Source: Coemansia sp. RSA 487 (Eukaryota; Kickxellomycota; Kickxellomycetes; Kickxellales; Kickxellaceae). From it: a stretch of DNA of 64,000 bases. The stretch covers positions 1-64,000 of the forward strand of contig JANBRJ010000077.1 in the NCBI GenBank assembly GCA_027577595.1. Reading direction: 5' to 3'. This document shows positions 9,896 through 22,200 of this stretch, in pieces. The translations under genes and the position numbers were made by a program. The first letter of the stretch is position 1, and each line of letters begins with the position of its first letter. Under the pieces are notes generated by a model. The model ran no database searches, had not been told where the DNA came from, and saw nothing but the letters and a program-made list of their open reading frames with translations.

Positions 9896-12034
9896 ATGAT
9901 GGAGCAGAGCAGTCCATTGCAAATATCGTTTGAAGGGCTCTCGTACTCTGTCAAAGTACCGTCCAAGGATCCCGGGACAACCAATGGCTTTGCACGTGCG
10001 ATCAGGTCGCCATTCCGTGGTGCCATGTACCAAGACAAAGAGATCCTACATGATCTGACAGGCACGTTCCGGCCCGGGCGTTTGACAGCCATCCTGGGGC
10101 CATCGGGGTCAGGCAAGACAACGCTTCTGAACCTCCTTGCCGGCCACGCATCCACCGGCACCACAACCGGCGGATTGTGGGTCAACGGACGACCCACGTC
10201 TGGCGCTGGATTACGGTACTTGGCCGGCTACGTCAACCAAGACGACGTTATCCTTTCTACGCAGACAGTTTCTGAAGCTATCGAAATGTCCATCATCTTG
10301 CGTCCTCCTCCATTAGCAAGCTCATTCGACGATTTTGAATCGACCAACGACAAAACGCTTATTGCTAACGCGCAGCCGCTTCTCCCTGCGCCGGTCACAC
10401 TAGCCAGGTCGACAAGGTCGATACACTCGGAGCACAATGTGCTTGGGAAGGCTCCTCATCTCCCGGCGGATAGTCTTGTCTACGATGGGACGCACCCGCG
10501 TTGCACCCAAGCAGTAGACACTTTTGGGCTGGACAAGTGCAAGGATACCGTGGTTGGAGATTCATCTGCGAAAGGCGTCTCTGGAGGGGAGAAGAAGCGC
10601 ACGGCCATTGCTATGGAATGGGTGACACAGTCTCCGGTTCTCTTCCTCGATGAGCCAACTTCAGGGCTGGATGCGCATGCGGCGCTCAGCGTTACGCATC
10701 ACCTTCGGTCGATTGCGCGTACGGGGCGCACAGTCATCGCCGTCACGCATCAGCCATCGTCCGAGATGTTCGAAATGTTCGACGATATCCTTATCCTGTG
10801 CGACGGCCATATTGTGTACTTGGGTGAGCGTGCCGGGCTCACCGATTACTTGGCACGCTTAGGCTTCCCGTGCGGCATGTACACCAATCCGGCAGACCAT
10901 GTGTTCAACTCGGTGCTCTTCGACAGCTCCAAATTCAGAGGAGAAGGGCAAGCCTCCGGCGACATGCATAGTGGGCAGTCTGTTGGCGAACGCACACAGC
11001 TGCTTATCGGTGAATGGCGCAAATCCAAGGAGGCTGCCACGGTCAAGGCATTCGTCGATGCGCCTGATCTGACATCCATCCAGGCTACGCAGTTCCGACG
11101 CACCAGCTCAAGCATGGTGCAAATCAAGTACCTTGTGAAGAGGGCGACGCGCAATGCTTTGCGCAGCAAAATGGTCCTGCGTATCCGCGTTGCACAAGGG
11201 ATTGTGCTGGGTCTGGTCGTGGGTCTTGTTTTCCTCAACACGCAGAACCGGCCGGCCTCGGTCCAGACGCAGAACTTCTCTGGAGCTCTGTTCTTTTCGG
11301 CGGCCGCGCAAACGATCATGTCGATTCTCTCTGTATCCGACGTGTTTGCGCAGGAACGAGTGGTTTTCCTACGCGAGTGGCGGGCGTCCTATTACGGACT
11401 GCCTGCGTATTTCCTGGCTAAAAACCTGGTGGAGCTTCCGATCCAAATCATCGTCCCTATAATCTACTCGTGCATATGCTACTGGGCGCTTGGGCTGCAA
11501 AAAGATGGCATAAAGTTCGTCATCTTTACGATTTCTTGCATCGCTGTCAACTTGTGCGGATACTCGCTGGGCATGTTGCTGGCTGTTATGTGCAAAACCA
11601 TGTCGGCCATCGTGGCTGCGCTTCCGATGGTCCTGATTCCTCTGATGCTCTTTGGTGGGCTCTTTGTCAACACAGGCAACTCGACTGCCTGGCTGCGCTG
11701 GATCCAGTGGCTGTCTCCCGTAAAGTACGCGTTCGCAGCTACCATGAAAAACCAGTTTGAAGGCTACGTTGTCGATGGCCAGCCTCTGGGCGACAGCTAT
11801 CTAAAGACCTTGCAGCTCGGCGGGTTTTCGATCGCTGTAAACATTATCTTTATTCTGGGAATCGGTCTGGTCTTCTGGTCCCTTGCCTATGTGGCTCTTC
11901 TGTACTCGACTATAAAGAGCAGCGGTGGGCTGAGAAGTGCGGCGCGTGCAAGGTCGCATCAGGCGGAGTTGCTCGGCACCCCTGACTCGCGCTTTGTGTC
12001 CATAACACCACCACAAACAGACCTAGAAATTTAA
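9896..12034 (+). CDS. ABCG (WHITE-type) half-transporter
   Basis: 712 residues. The frame opens at a TTG at 9875, but the first ATG (a tandem ATGATG) is at 9896 and is used here. The ATP-binding domain comes first. It has Walker A LGPSGSGKTTLLN (about residues 70-82), a Q-loop-like Y-V-N-Q-D-D, signature VSGGEKKR and Walker B VLFLDEPTSGLDA, then an H-switch in VTHQPS. An insert of about 60 residues rich in Ser/Thr follows the Q-loop. The C-terminal half has six hydrophobic segments of the ABC2 type, with a re-entrant region before the last. NBD-TMD order and half size define subfamily G. Such proteins dimerise and export lipids, sterols or xenobiotics across plasma or internal membranes; the substrate cannot be read from the sequence. 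Confidence 0.93.
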   Translation: MMEQSSPLQISFEGLSYSVKVPSKDPGTTNGFARAIRSPFRGAMYQDKEILHDLTGTFRPGRLTAILGPSGSGKTTLLNLLAGHASTGTTTGGLWVNGRPTSGAGLRYLAGYVNQDDVILSTQTVSEAIEMSIILRPPPLASSFDDFESTNDKTLIANAQPLLPAPVTLARSTRSIHSEHNVLGKAPHLPADSLVYDGTHPRCTQAVDTFGLDKCKDTVVGDSSAKGVSGGEKKRTAIAMEWVTQSPVLFLDEPTSGLDAHAALSVTHHLRSIARTGRTVIAVTHQPSSEMFEMFDDILILCDGHIVYLGERAGLTDYLARLGFPCGMYTNPADHVFNSVLFDSSKFRGEGQASGDMHSGQSVGERTQLLIGEWRKSKEAATVKAFVDAPDLTSIQATQFRRTSSSMVQIKYLVKRATRNALRSKMVLRIRVAQGIVLGLVVGLVFLNTQNRPASVQTQNFSGALFFSAAAQTIMSILSVSDVFAQERVVFLREWRASYYGLPAYFLAKNLVELPIQIIVPIIYSCICYWALGLQKDGIKFVIFTISCIAVNLCGYSLGMLLAVMCKTMSAIVAALPMVLIPLMLFGGLFVNTGNSTAWLRWIQWLSPVKYAFAATMKNQFEGYVVDGQPLGDSYLKTLQLGGFSIAVNIIFILGIGLVFWSLAYVALLYSTIKSSGGLRSAARARSHQAELLGTPDSRFVSITPPQTDLEI

Positions 12035-12139
12035 ACATCTACTAACATTGATATATTGAAATTGTCTGCGCTTTTATAAGTAGAAGCAGCATTTTAATTC
12101 TTTTTTAATTTTTATTTTAAAAAACAAACATATAACCAA

Positions 12140-12655
12140 ATGTTTCGCAGTGGCTTCTTGGCAAAGAAAGCAGCACCATTCTGCGGCAAGCGAGGAGGCT
12201 TCTTGCGATACACGACGACGCAGCCGCCAACCAAGGAAGCGCAACACAAGAGCGTTGCAGAGCTGCGCGGCTGGCGTAAACATTTGCATGCGTTTCGCGA
12301 CCGACCTGCCAGCCATATAACGGCCTTCGCTGTCTTGCATGAGCTGACAGCCGTGGCTCCGTTGGTGGGTGTGTACTATGCCCTTGACTACGTGAGGCCC
12401 AAGATCCCGGTCCCGCAAACTGTGCTCGAGGAAGGAAACAGATACATTAACAAGATGCGAAGCTACGTTGGGTGTGAGCCGTTGGATGCAGATTCGCCGG
12501 TTCTTGTGCATCTGGCCACCAGCTACGCTGTCGTCAAGGCTGCGGCGCCCCTACGCGTGGCTGCAAGCTTGGCACTGACCCCGTGGTTTGCCAGATGGTG
12601 TGTGATCCCAGTGGCCAAGGTGTTTGGAAAGCTTGGATCAGCTTTGCGCAAGTAG
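12140..12655 (+). CDS. probable mitochondrial inner-membrane protein of unknown function
   Basis: 171 residues from an ATG preceded by a good context (aaccaaATG). The first 35 residues are basic, hydroxylated and free of acidic residues, as expected for a mitochondrial presequence. A conserved-looking core follows: R-P-x-S-H-I-x-A-F-A-x-L-H-E-L-T-A-V-x-P-L, a hydrophobic span, then an E-G-x-R-Y-I-x-K segment and a C-terminal hydrophobic span with T-P-W-F-A-R. From memory this resembles a widespread fungal family of mitochondrial proteins without assigned function, whose members share the LHE-TA-PL and TPWFAR blocks. I give no symbol. A TTTATAAG element lies about 70 bases upstream. It is separated from the ABC transporter by 105 bp on the same strand, with its own TATA box, so it is probably independent. 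Confidence 0.8.
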   Translation: MFRSGFLAKKAAPFCGKRGGFLRYTTTQPPTKEAQHKSVAELRGWRKHLHAFRDRPASHITAFAVLHELTAVAPLVGVYYALDYVRPKIPVPQTVLEEGNRYINKMRSYVGCEPLDADSPVLVHLATSYAVVKAAAPLRVAASLALTPWFARWCVIPVAKVFGKLGSALRK

Positions 12656-12890
12656 CGCTTGTGGAACCAATTGATTTGGATACACAACCATCGTATTTTT
12701 TTTCACCCTTCCTTCTCCGCCCCCCCCCCCAACTTTGACATTTCCATATCGTGAACAAATGTTTCAGCTTGAACCATCCACAGCGAAAGAAAAAAAAGAG
12801 TGACAGATGTACCTTTTTTTAGGTAATGGTTTGGAATAGAAAGAAAGAAAGAGTACTGGAACAAGAAACAATAAGAAAGAGAATGTTAAT

Positions 12891-13866
12891 TTAAAAGGTC
12901 TCTTCCTCGTCAACATGATGGCTATTCATGTGTCCACCAGCTTGTTGTTCGTACTGCATCGCTGCGGGATCCTCTTGAGCGTCAATGTCATCAACAGTGC
13001 CTTCCTCGGTACTATACAGAACAGCCTGGATACGCTTTGCCATGGCCTCAACTTCCGTTCCGGGCTCAAGCTCAGATTGCTGAATAAAGACCTCGATTTC
13101 GCGGAGCTTTGAGAAATAAAAGTCCCTTTCCTTCTCAGCCGTATCGATCAGCACCTTTGCGTCGGCAAGCTGCCTGTTGAGCTCTTGCACCTGCTGCGTG
13201 CTGGCGCCAGCACCAGCCATGGGGCGACTACCCGGGCGCTGCTGTGCAACACCGCGTACTCCTGCACCAACGGCTGCGGGTCTTCCGCCAGCTACCCTGC
13301 TGCCTCCCGGACCACCACCAGGCCGTGCACGGTAGGCACCAGCGGACGAGCTGCGAGCCGAAGACGAACTGCTCATCGGGCGGTGGTGGACATCGACGGG
13401 GCCTGCAGGCTTTCCCTTGCGACGCTCCACTGCATCGTACGCCATGCCCGGGAAATTCTGGTCCCAGAATCTCTTCAGCCATTGGATGAGCTCGAAGTTG
13501 TCTTGGAAGCGGCACTTCATCAGGCGCGTCGGGTCCAGTGGCTTGTCCACCTTGTGCTTCGTGAACGCGTTTTGCAGGATCTTGAAGTTCTCCATATATT
13601 CATACTCTTGGTTCGCATCAAACTTTACGCGGTCCAGTCGAACATCGCCGTATACAGAGTCCACGATCTGGCAGTACGCGGCGCCTAATACATAGGAAAA
13701 CAATAGAGAGGAATTAGCTTCATTTGAATCCTTTTTTGGATTGCGTGGAGCGACAGATTGGACTAGCGAATTGTTTAACGTTACCTGTTCCAAATTGCTC
13801 AACCTTTGTGTAGCTAGTCTGAAGAAGGTCATTGACCCATGCTATGAGCTCCTGGCGGCTTCCCAT
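12891..13866 (-). CDS. EB1/Mal3 microtubule plus-end tracking protein (one intron)
   Basis: Two exons. Exon 1 runs from ATG at 13866 to 13785 and encodes MGSRQELIAWVNDLLQTSY and on to TKVEQFGT. The intron is 13784-13685 (GTAACG...TTAG, 100 nt). Exon 2 runs 13684-12891 and restores the frame at G-A-A-Y-C-Q. Product 291 residues. The calponin-homology domain is complete (residues about 1-125: A-W-V-N, GAAYCQIVDS, NFKILQNAF, FQDNFELIQWLKRF). A Ser/Gly/Arg-rich linker follows, then the EB1 homology coiled coil (about 200-265: A-E-K-E-R-D-F-Y-F-S-K-L-R-E-I-E) and an acidic tail ending EEETF. The tail is EEY/F-like, the type that binds CAP-Gly domains. Starting the frame inside the intron would replace the essential N terminus with intron sequence; the spliced model is clearly right. 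The protein binds growing microtubule ends. Confidence 0.95.
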
Positions 13867-14312
13867 TGTTGACTTTTATCGCAATTTGCTTCTTACTGTC
13901 GTTTTTTTCGCTCCTTTTTTTCGGCTGTAAGTCTCGGCACGTGTCTATATAAGCAAACGGTTAACACAACAAAACAGAAAAAAAAACAGCAAAAACACTT
14001 GTAGCCAAAAGAGTCTGCTCTTATTTTTAATGTAAATAAATGAAAAAGCAGTAAAAGATGAAAATTGAAAAGTTGGGGGGGGGAGGCAAGAAAAAGCAAG
14101 CTACTTGGTTTGGGCAAGAATTTGCATCAATTGCTGTCGTGTCTTTTTGTTTATTTTTTTTTTCCTCATGGATGAACGCTATTGTTGTCATTTTTATAAA
14201 TGGGGGGAGAGGACAGTACAGTTCCGTCATATCACTGATTCAGAAACTAAACACGCAACTGCTTCGTAAGACCAAAAGAGCAAGATAAAAAGCTGTGAAA
14301 AGAAAAAGAAAA
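13867..14312. other. intergenic region, EB1 promoter and DPM3 3' flank
   Basis: AT-rich with A and T homopolymers. The TATA box of EB1 lies in it. No gene seen. Confidence 0.5.
13945..13952 (-). promoter_or_regulatory. TATA box of the EB1 gene
   Basis: TTATATAG on the minus strand, about 80 bases upstream of the EB1 ATG. Confidence 0.5.
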
Positions 14313-14591
14313 CTATGCTACATCGACGTTCTTTACACGCAGATCATCTTTTGCTTCCTGGATCTCTTGCATAAGCTCGTAGTACGCTTCTGGACACTCC
14401 CGGAAGACCAGCAGATTGTATCCAATGTTGATAAACGCATATGCGCCGAGAGCAACAACTGCAAGCAGCGGAAGCGCTGGCCACACCTCTGCCTGAACAG
14501 TTTCTGACAGTGGGAGCCATCCGAGCATCCCAAGGAGCCATATGCCTCCGGCCGCTGCAAACGCTGTGCCAATCTTTTGTGCTCGTGTCAT
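14313..14591 (-). CDS. DPM3: dolichol-phosphate mannose synthase subunit 3
   Basis: 92 residues from an ATG, the same length as human DPM3. Two transmembrane segments lie at residues about 8-28 and 40-62. They are followed by the family's cytosolic tail: a short C-P-E-A-Y-Y-E-L segment, then an amphipathic helix reading I-Q-E-A-K-D-D-L. This helix is the part of DPM3 that tethers catalytic DPM1 to the ER membrane. The complex makes dolichyl-phosphate mannose, the mannose donor for N-glycans, O-mannosylation and GPI anchors. Presence of DPM3 indicates the multi-subunit type of synthase rather than the single-chain yeast type. Confidence 0.9.
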   Translation of the reverse strand: MTRAQKIGTAFAAAGGIWLLGMLGWLPLSETVQAEVWPALPLLAVVALGAYAFINIGYNLLVFRECPEAYYELMQEIQEAKDDLRVKNVDVA

Positions 14592-16211
14592 TCTAATTCG
14601 TTCGTGTTTGCAATTCGGTCAAGATGGAAAGCTTGGTCTGGTCGTAAGGTAGAAAAAGGAGGTCGTCGTTGTGTTTTGCAAAGCGTATGAACAGGGAGTT
14701 TGAATGATGGAAGGAAAAATGACGAAAGGTAAATAGAAAGAAGCCGAATTTGCAGATATTATTTCGTAGCTATCACAAGTCAAACGGCTCGAAAGTGGCT
14801 CGAAAGTGGCTCGAAAACAGCTGAATTAAATCAGATTTTCCATGCAAAGAGAATGAATAGCCAAGCCATCAGACGGAATGTGTGTGTGCGTTTGTGCACT
14901 TGTGTGTGCGTTTGTTCATTTTCCTTCAGTTTAATCAGACTCTTGACGTCACATTTGCATTCGCGCATAATATGAACTTTGCTCTGATGTTTTATAAGCT
15001 CAGAAGATAAAAAGACCTGTTCACAATGGGTCCAAGAACTACGACGAGCTTGCTCGAGTCTTCCATATGTGAAAGCGCCCCTCTCCCAGCTACGCATTGC
15101 ACAGTTCCACAACCTGTGCTTATCGCAAGCAGCTCACAAGCCCCACGCAGTCAGGCCGTTTTTTCCACCTGATCGCCAGCTTGTGGAATTTGGCCACAAG
15201 GATGTTGAATAAAAATTTCCAGCACATCGAAAGCAGTCACTTCTGCGCATCAAGTGTATATTGACGTTGACGTTGACATCTTTCGAGAACAACATTTCTC
15301 GGACATTGGCCCTCTTGTGGTTGACAGAATTTGATAAAAACGAACCACTCCCTCATCTTCCCACCAAAGGTAAAAAAAACACCAGAAAAAAGGGCGGAAA
15401 AAAAAGAACATGCCGATGACGTTTTGGTGCGCGGACAAACACACAAATGCACAAACAGACACACGCATAACCCCAAGCGCACACCGCGCTTCAATTCTAT
15501 TATTTTTCATTCTTATGTATAAAGTCTTTCTATATTTAAAAAATGCTCTTTTCTTTATTGGCATATCAAGCTGTGTTCTCTTTAAGCTTTTCTAAAACTC
15601 TCTCTTTATAGTGTTCTCGAGCTGAAGCGGGATAGCCTTATCATTATCTGTTTTGCACGTCCTATCTTACTTGTGCTTCCTGTCTCGCTTTCGAATTCAA
15701 CTCTTGGTTTTCTTTTCAACTGCTACAATAGACCTGTTTACACTCTGCACACGTCAAGCTGAGCAACCAACCTTATCATCACCTCGCTTTGTTGATTTAC
15801 GCGTACGGCATTGGTCGACGCTGCAATCCGCCCTAAGAAAAAGAGCCATTGATCTGGTGCTTTTTCCCGATAAAAAACAGCCTTTTGCCTGTTTGTGGCC
15901 ATGTAAGTATTCCGCAGACTCTCGCTGAAGCCGAATAGAGTGGGTTTGCTCAAAACGCGACCGCTGCTATGATGATTAAGGATCCCAAACATGTTATAGA
16001 CAGCCTGTCTTATACATGTAATTGATGTATGCAGCTGGGATGCATTTATTTATTTATTGCTTCTTTCTTTCAATCGGCGAAAAAAGAAAGCAAGGAGAAT
16101 TTTTGGACCACACTAGAAAATTATGCATCAGCGTCAATCTCTAAACACCACATTTCTTTCTACTCTGTATAGTTTCGCTCGTGTTGAAGAACCTAGGACT
16201 ATTGTTGTCAA
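14592..16211. other. gene-free stretch upstream of the OGT-like gene
   Basis: 1.6 kb without a supported gene. It holds a short tandem repeat of gtggctcgaaa (about 14791-14815), GT-rich repeats near 14880-14920 and a (ttgacg)-type repeat near 15262-15280. Open frames here have no ATG in context, no domains and biased composition. The last several hundred bases are probably the promoter and leader of the gene at 16212. Confidence 0.5.
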
Positions 16212-19200
16212 ATGGCTTATCATTTCGCACAATCGAACCCCTCGCCTGCAACAGATCACCAACCGCAGATGCAGCAGTCGTATACTGGTGCCTCTGGCGG
16301 ACACACACGGCGCAAGTCTTCGTTTGCAATGAACGTTGACACGCCGCCGTCGGCAGAACACCATCAGCAGCAAAATTGCCAGAATTTGGGGACATTTCAG
16401 AATACTCAACAGTACACGCCTATTCAAGGCGACTACTATCCCTACGCAACAACGACGGTCCAAATGGTTGATCCCTGGGCCTTCAACCATGCCAATCTGC
16501 TTGCAAATCTGAGCCAACTGCCGCCCGACTTGTTGCCATCGATAATGTCGCAAGCAAACCAGCAGCAGCAGCAACATCAAAATGGCAGCCAGAATATGAG
16601 TGTGCTAGCTGCCGCCAATCAGCAGATCCCCCAGCCACAAATGCATGCTACGGATAATAGCAATCATAACTTTACGGTTCCAGGGTCATTAGTGCATCAT
16701 CGTCATCAGCAGCATTACCAGAACCAGCATGGCTCGAATGCAATCGCAAACTCGGATAATAACAGCGGAGGCAATAGCAATGTAGTACTTCCGTCGATAT
16801 CAACTCTGCCATACCCGACAGCCAACTCAAATCAGCCGCTACTAAACGGCCATCAGCAGCAGCAGCAGCAGCAGCAAAATCCTTACGGATACAACGTGTA
16901 CTATAATCCATCGACATTACAGCCACTGATGATCCCACCTCCATCGCCTACAATTCTTTCCTACTACAAGACAGATCCAGCCCGCTGGATGTCACTGCTA
17001 GGACAACATGCGTACCAGCCGCAGGCGTATCACTATGACTATCCGCCGCCACCGCATCAGCTCTCATACGGAATGGGCACTAACCAGCAACAGCAACAGC
17101 AACAGCTGTCTTCAGCTTATGGTAATGCTGGAACTCCCTACGGAAACGATGCAGTGAACGGATCGATGATGTTGTTGGCGCAGCAGTTTGTTCCACCCCA
17201 GCAAAATCAGATTGCAGCAGTCTCGTTACCGCCTATTGATCAGGCAATCCACCAGAACAATGTGGCGGTAGCCGCTGCAGCAGCTGCACAACTGGCCGCG
17301 GCAGCAGCAGCTTCTGCACAATACACACAGCCAGTGGCTACCAACCACAATGCCAGCAGCGTGGCTTTTGGTGTACCTCAATCGCAGATGCCGTTTGAAA
17401 GCAGACATGGCGCGCCTGCCTATCTAGCCTCGCATTTAACCCAGCAGCAACCTACTCGTCGTTCTTCGTCGTTTACCAACTTGGCTCTACTACAACAACA
17501 ACAGTCGAATTCGCCTTTGACAAACTCGTTTGCTAATCTAGGATGTGGATATGGCGCACAGCTGTTGCAAAAACCCGACTCTGCACCAAGCACAGGACCT
17601 CATGGCTCTGCGTTTTCAGGGTTCAACAAGCCTGCAACGCTACAAGATTCTCAGTACTCGTCACACCAGCAGCAGCAGCAGCAGCAGCAACAGTTTGGAT
17701 CCAGCGCAGAGAAATACAATTCTAGTCATGGCAACTATGGCTCGGGGTTATTTGGATCTTCCAATATGATGCAAAATCCCGTGACAGGTTCGCGGGCACA
17801 TGCTGGACTATCGTCTTTGGCGCGCATGTCGCTTGCCAGCAAAGGGCGCCAGGGCTTTTCATCGCTGTTTGGAGGGCCCAAGCCCGCACCAGTTGCAAAC
17901 AACTCGTCTGTCCCTGGATTTGGACTGTCGCCCTCGACGTACATGGGGCAGGCGGCGCTTTCAAATGCAGCATCGTCAGCATTGGGCAGTGCCAGCTCGA
18001 CAGATGCTTTATCGGGGGCGCAGATCAACCAGCAGCTGGCCACGCCAGAGTCGATACGCGACCGCCTCCTGCAAACCGCACATCAGCTCTACTCGGCAAA
18101 CCCACGCAACCCAAAGCTTATCCAGATGCTTGTTTCTCTACATCAGCAGCACCAGCAGCATCTTCCGACGCTGCTTCTCCTGGCGTGCGTGTACTTTAGC
18201 AACAACCAGCCAGAACTATCGCTCAAGTACAACGAGCTTATACTGAAAATCGATCCAAACTACGTCGAGGCAATGTCTAATATCGGCACCACGCTTCGCA
18301 GCATGGGCAAGCCAGCGGAGGCCGAGTCTTGGTGGTGGCGTGCGGTTCAGCTGCGCCCAGGCTATTGGGATGCTGTTGAGAATCTGATGGGCGTTCTGTG
18401 TAATGCAAACCAGTCTGCTGCGTCGCCCAAGAGCCACGGCAGCGGCCATGTTTTGGGCAAGCAGCAGAGTGCCCGTCGCGGTCCGCGCTACCGCGAAGCG
18501 CTGCAGCTGTGCGAGTTTGTCGACAAAAGCCTGCGTGTTGGAGAAGAGCCATCGCGGAATAACACAGGAACAATTACAAAGTACCAGGTGCAAGATAAGC
18601 AGCTGTCACGGCTACAGTCGCTACTGTATTCTGAAGGAAATCTGCGCTTTGCCCTGAACGACATCAGTGGCTCGCGTCGCGAGTATGAGAAGGCGATGGG
18701 TGTTGTCCTTGGCGGATATACGCTGGACGAAGTCATTGTTCGGATTGCGTACATTGGCGCCCAGGAAGGCACCAACCAGATGTTCCACCAGCATCTCAAC
18801 AACCAACAGCCGCCGTCGCACAACCTCAACATCAACAATCTTCCACTGACGTTGCTTGCGCCCGAAAACGCGGTGCGCATTCTTCAGTTTATCTTTCCCG
18901 AGACGCAAGGCGTGCTGCCGGGGTTTGTGACTTTGTCCAACAAAATAGCCGCCATGGGGGCTAACGGAACTATGACAAACCAGCTGCAGCAGGCAAACCA
19001 GGTGGCCTCGAATCTGCTGCTGACGCTTGCGAAGATGCACCAGGAACATGCGATGGTTGCACAGCCACTGTCAATAGTGCTGCCGCTGTACTATCTTTCG
19101 CTTTCGCTGTGGCCGTCTCCGTCGACATGCAACAACCTGGGCATCATACTGTCGGCGATTCCGTCGCCGTCAGCGCCCACAATGGTCCCGTCGCTGCAGG

Positions 19201-22200
19201 GCGGACAACAGCCAGCGCAGGCGCCAATGGGCTCGGCGCTGGCTATGCAGTACTACACGCATGGACTGAAGCTGGACGATCAGCACCCACACCTGTACAC
19301 GAATCTGGGCTCGTTACTCAAGGATCTTGGGTACCTTCCAGAGGCGGTGTTCATGTACAAAAAGGCAGTCGAGTACAACCCGACATTTGACGTGGCACTG
19401 GCTAATCTGGGCAACGCTATCAAGGACATGGGCCGTGTGCAGGACTCGGTAGAATGGTACCTGCAAGCGGTGCAAGCCAGTCCAAACTTTGTTGAGGCGG
19501 TGTGCGGCCTTGCAAACGCAATGGCTGGCGTGTGCGATTGGCGTGCGCGCGACGGCCTGTACACAGAGATAGCTGTCCGGTGGAATGCGGTCGCGCTTGC
19601 TAACGACGAAATGGCTGTCAAGATCTTCTATGTGATGAGCCGTGGCCGGCGGCCGACAGCAAAAGAGTTTGTTAACAAGCTGCGCAAGCTGATAAACTTT
19701 GTGCCTGCTCCGTCCAGCCCAAGGGGAGCAATCGGTGGTGTTGTCGATAAGCGCCGTGGGTGGATGAATCGCGTGGTTGAGATTGTTGACCAACAGCTCA
19801 GCGATGGGCGCCAATGGAGCCATGGCCAGCTGCTATCGCGTGTTTCTGCCTCGGCAGTCGCGGGCGAAGAAATTGCAGCAGGCGCTAGAAGCAATAGCAG
19901 CAGCAGCAGCAGCAGCAAGGTTCTTCGCCCGACAAGCTCTCTGCTGTGGTTCCTTGACAAACTGTGCCAGCTTCTTCCAAAGCACTCTCTGGCGCCACTG
20001 TCGTCACTCGTTGTCTATGTACACGAGGCACAGGCGCTGTGTCAAAAAGTTGCCAGCATGGCAGACGCTTGTGACAGTTACGATGGTGATGACACACTAG
20101 AAAAGTGGGCATGCTTTGCGCGGCAGTTGCGCAACGAAGGCGGATGGGCGCTTCGGCTGGTGGAGCGTGCAATGGTGGTTCTGCAGCGGCAGTGGTACTG
20201 GGACGTGCAGCACAACAAGCCAAGTGCAATCGAGGCACTGAGCAATCCGCACAATAGCATATACAAGCGGCCAAAGCTGCCGACAGGCATGATAGCACCA
20301 GCAGTGCCGACAGTGCTGCCGTTCCACACGTTTACGTATCCACTGGACTCGCGCGAGATACGACTGATCTCGCACCGCAATGCGATGCGTGTATCGTTTA
20401 CGACTCTAAGTGGCAGCGCGCCATGGCTGCCTGCTCATATCTATGCGCCGCCGCCCCCACCAGATCCTCTGCTACGGATCGGCTATGTTTCGTCGGACTT
20501 TAACAACCATCCGCTGTCGCATCTGATGCAGTCGGTCTTTGGCATGCACGACCGCACTCGGTTTCGTGTCTACTGCTACGCAACGACGCCTCCCGACGGC
20601 ACGGCGCATCGGCAGAAGATCGAGAGCGAGGCTGACGTTTTCCTGAACTGCTCTGCATGGTCGACGCAGCGTATCGTCGAGCAGATTGCCAACGACAAGA
20701 TCCATGTGCTGGTCAACCTCAACGGGTACACAAAAGGCGCGCGTAACGAGATCTTTGCGGCACGGCCGGCGCCGGTGCTTGTGGCGTTCATGGGTTTTGC
20801 TGGTACGCTGGGCGCCGGGTGGTGCGACTACGTTGTTACCGATCCGATTGTGTGTCCGCCATGGACTGTGCGCTGCGAGGTGCGCGCCGAGAGGCGGCGG
20901 CGGGCGGCTCTTAGGTTTTCTGGCAACAGCGAGACAAAGAGGAGACAGCCAGAGATGCAGGAGATACACCAGAGTACGACGAGCAGCCGCGAGATGGCTG
21001 AGCGCGGCAGCAAGAGCAACATAAGCAGCAACAGCAATGGGCATGCGGCAGCTGATACAAACCGTCAGTGGTCTGCCGATTATGACAGTGAAAGCGATAA
21101 TGACGACGATAATGAAGTGGACGAGTCTGCAATGCTCGAGGAGGGTGGCATGGCAGCAATGTCGCGAGCTCAGCGCCAGAAGGAATGGGGTGGCGATCTA
21201 CCGTGGGACTTTGGCGAGCTGGATCCAGAAGAGGACGGCACGTTCACTGGCGAGCTCTTTTCGTTCGATGCAGACGAAACGGCAGCTGATGGCGGTGGCA
21301 TAGAGGCGGCTATTTCGCACAGCGGGTTCAATTTTATCGACAAGATTGCGGACAAGCGCAAGGACGAGGCGGGAGCGCTCGACTGGGTGTACACCGAGCG
21401 CATGATCTATATGCCGCACACATACTTTGTCAATGACCACAAGCAGGGGTTCCGCGAGGACGAGGAGCTGCGCGGGATCCAGTCGGTCAACAATTTGTGG
21501 GTGGCGGAGCAGGATGTGCGGTACAAGATGCGGCGCGAGCTGTTCCCACAACTGAGCGACGACGTCTTTATCTTTGCCAACTTCAACCAACTGTACAAGA
21601 TCGACCCGACGCTGTTCCGCATGTGGCTGCGCATTCTGGAGCGCGTGCCCAACGCGATCATCTGGCTCCTACGGTTCCCAGCGGCCGGCGAAGAGCACCT
21701 GCACCGCGCAGCAGTCGAGTGGGCCGGCGAGGAGGTTGCGCAGCGCGTGGTGTTTACCGACGTTGCGCCCAAGCATGTACATATCAAGCGCGGCCGCATC
21801 GCCGATGCGTTTCTGGATACGCCTGAATGCAACGCGCACACGACGGCGGTCGACATCCTGTGGAGCGGCACGCCGGTGCTGACGTGGCCGCGCCATGAGC
21901 ATAAGCTGTGTTCGCGCGTGGCGGCGTCTGTCGTGTGCGCGACAGGCCTTGGGCGCCAGATGGTTGTCAGTGGCGCCGACGAGTACATTGAGCGCGCCGT
22001 GGAGTGGGCCACGCAGTCGTCCTACGAGTACGAGTATGCTGTGCCGATCCCTGGCCAGCCGCTGATTCTTAGCGACGACCCACAGAGCGGCTACTTCCAG
22101 CGTCGCCTGTGCCACGGCCCGGTCATGGACATGCGCATGCAGCTGTTCCTGATGCGTGACAAGTCGCGACTGTTTGACACGCTGCGCTGGACGCGCAACC

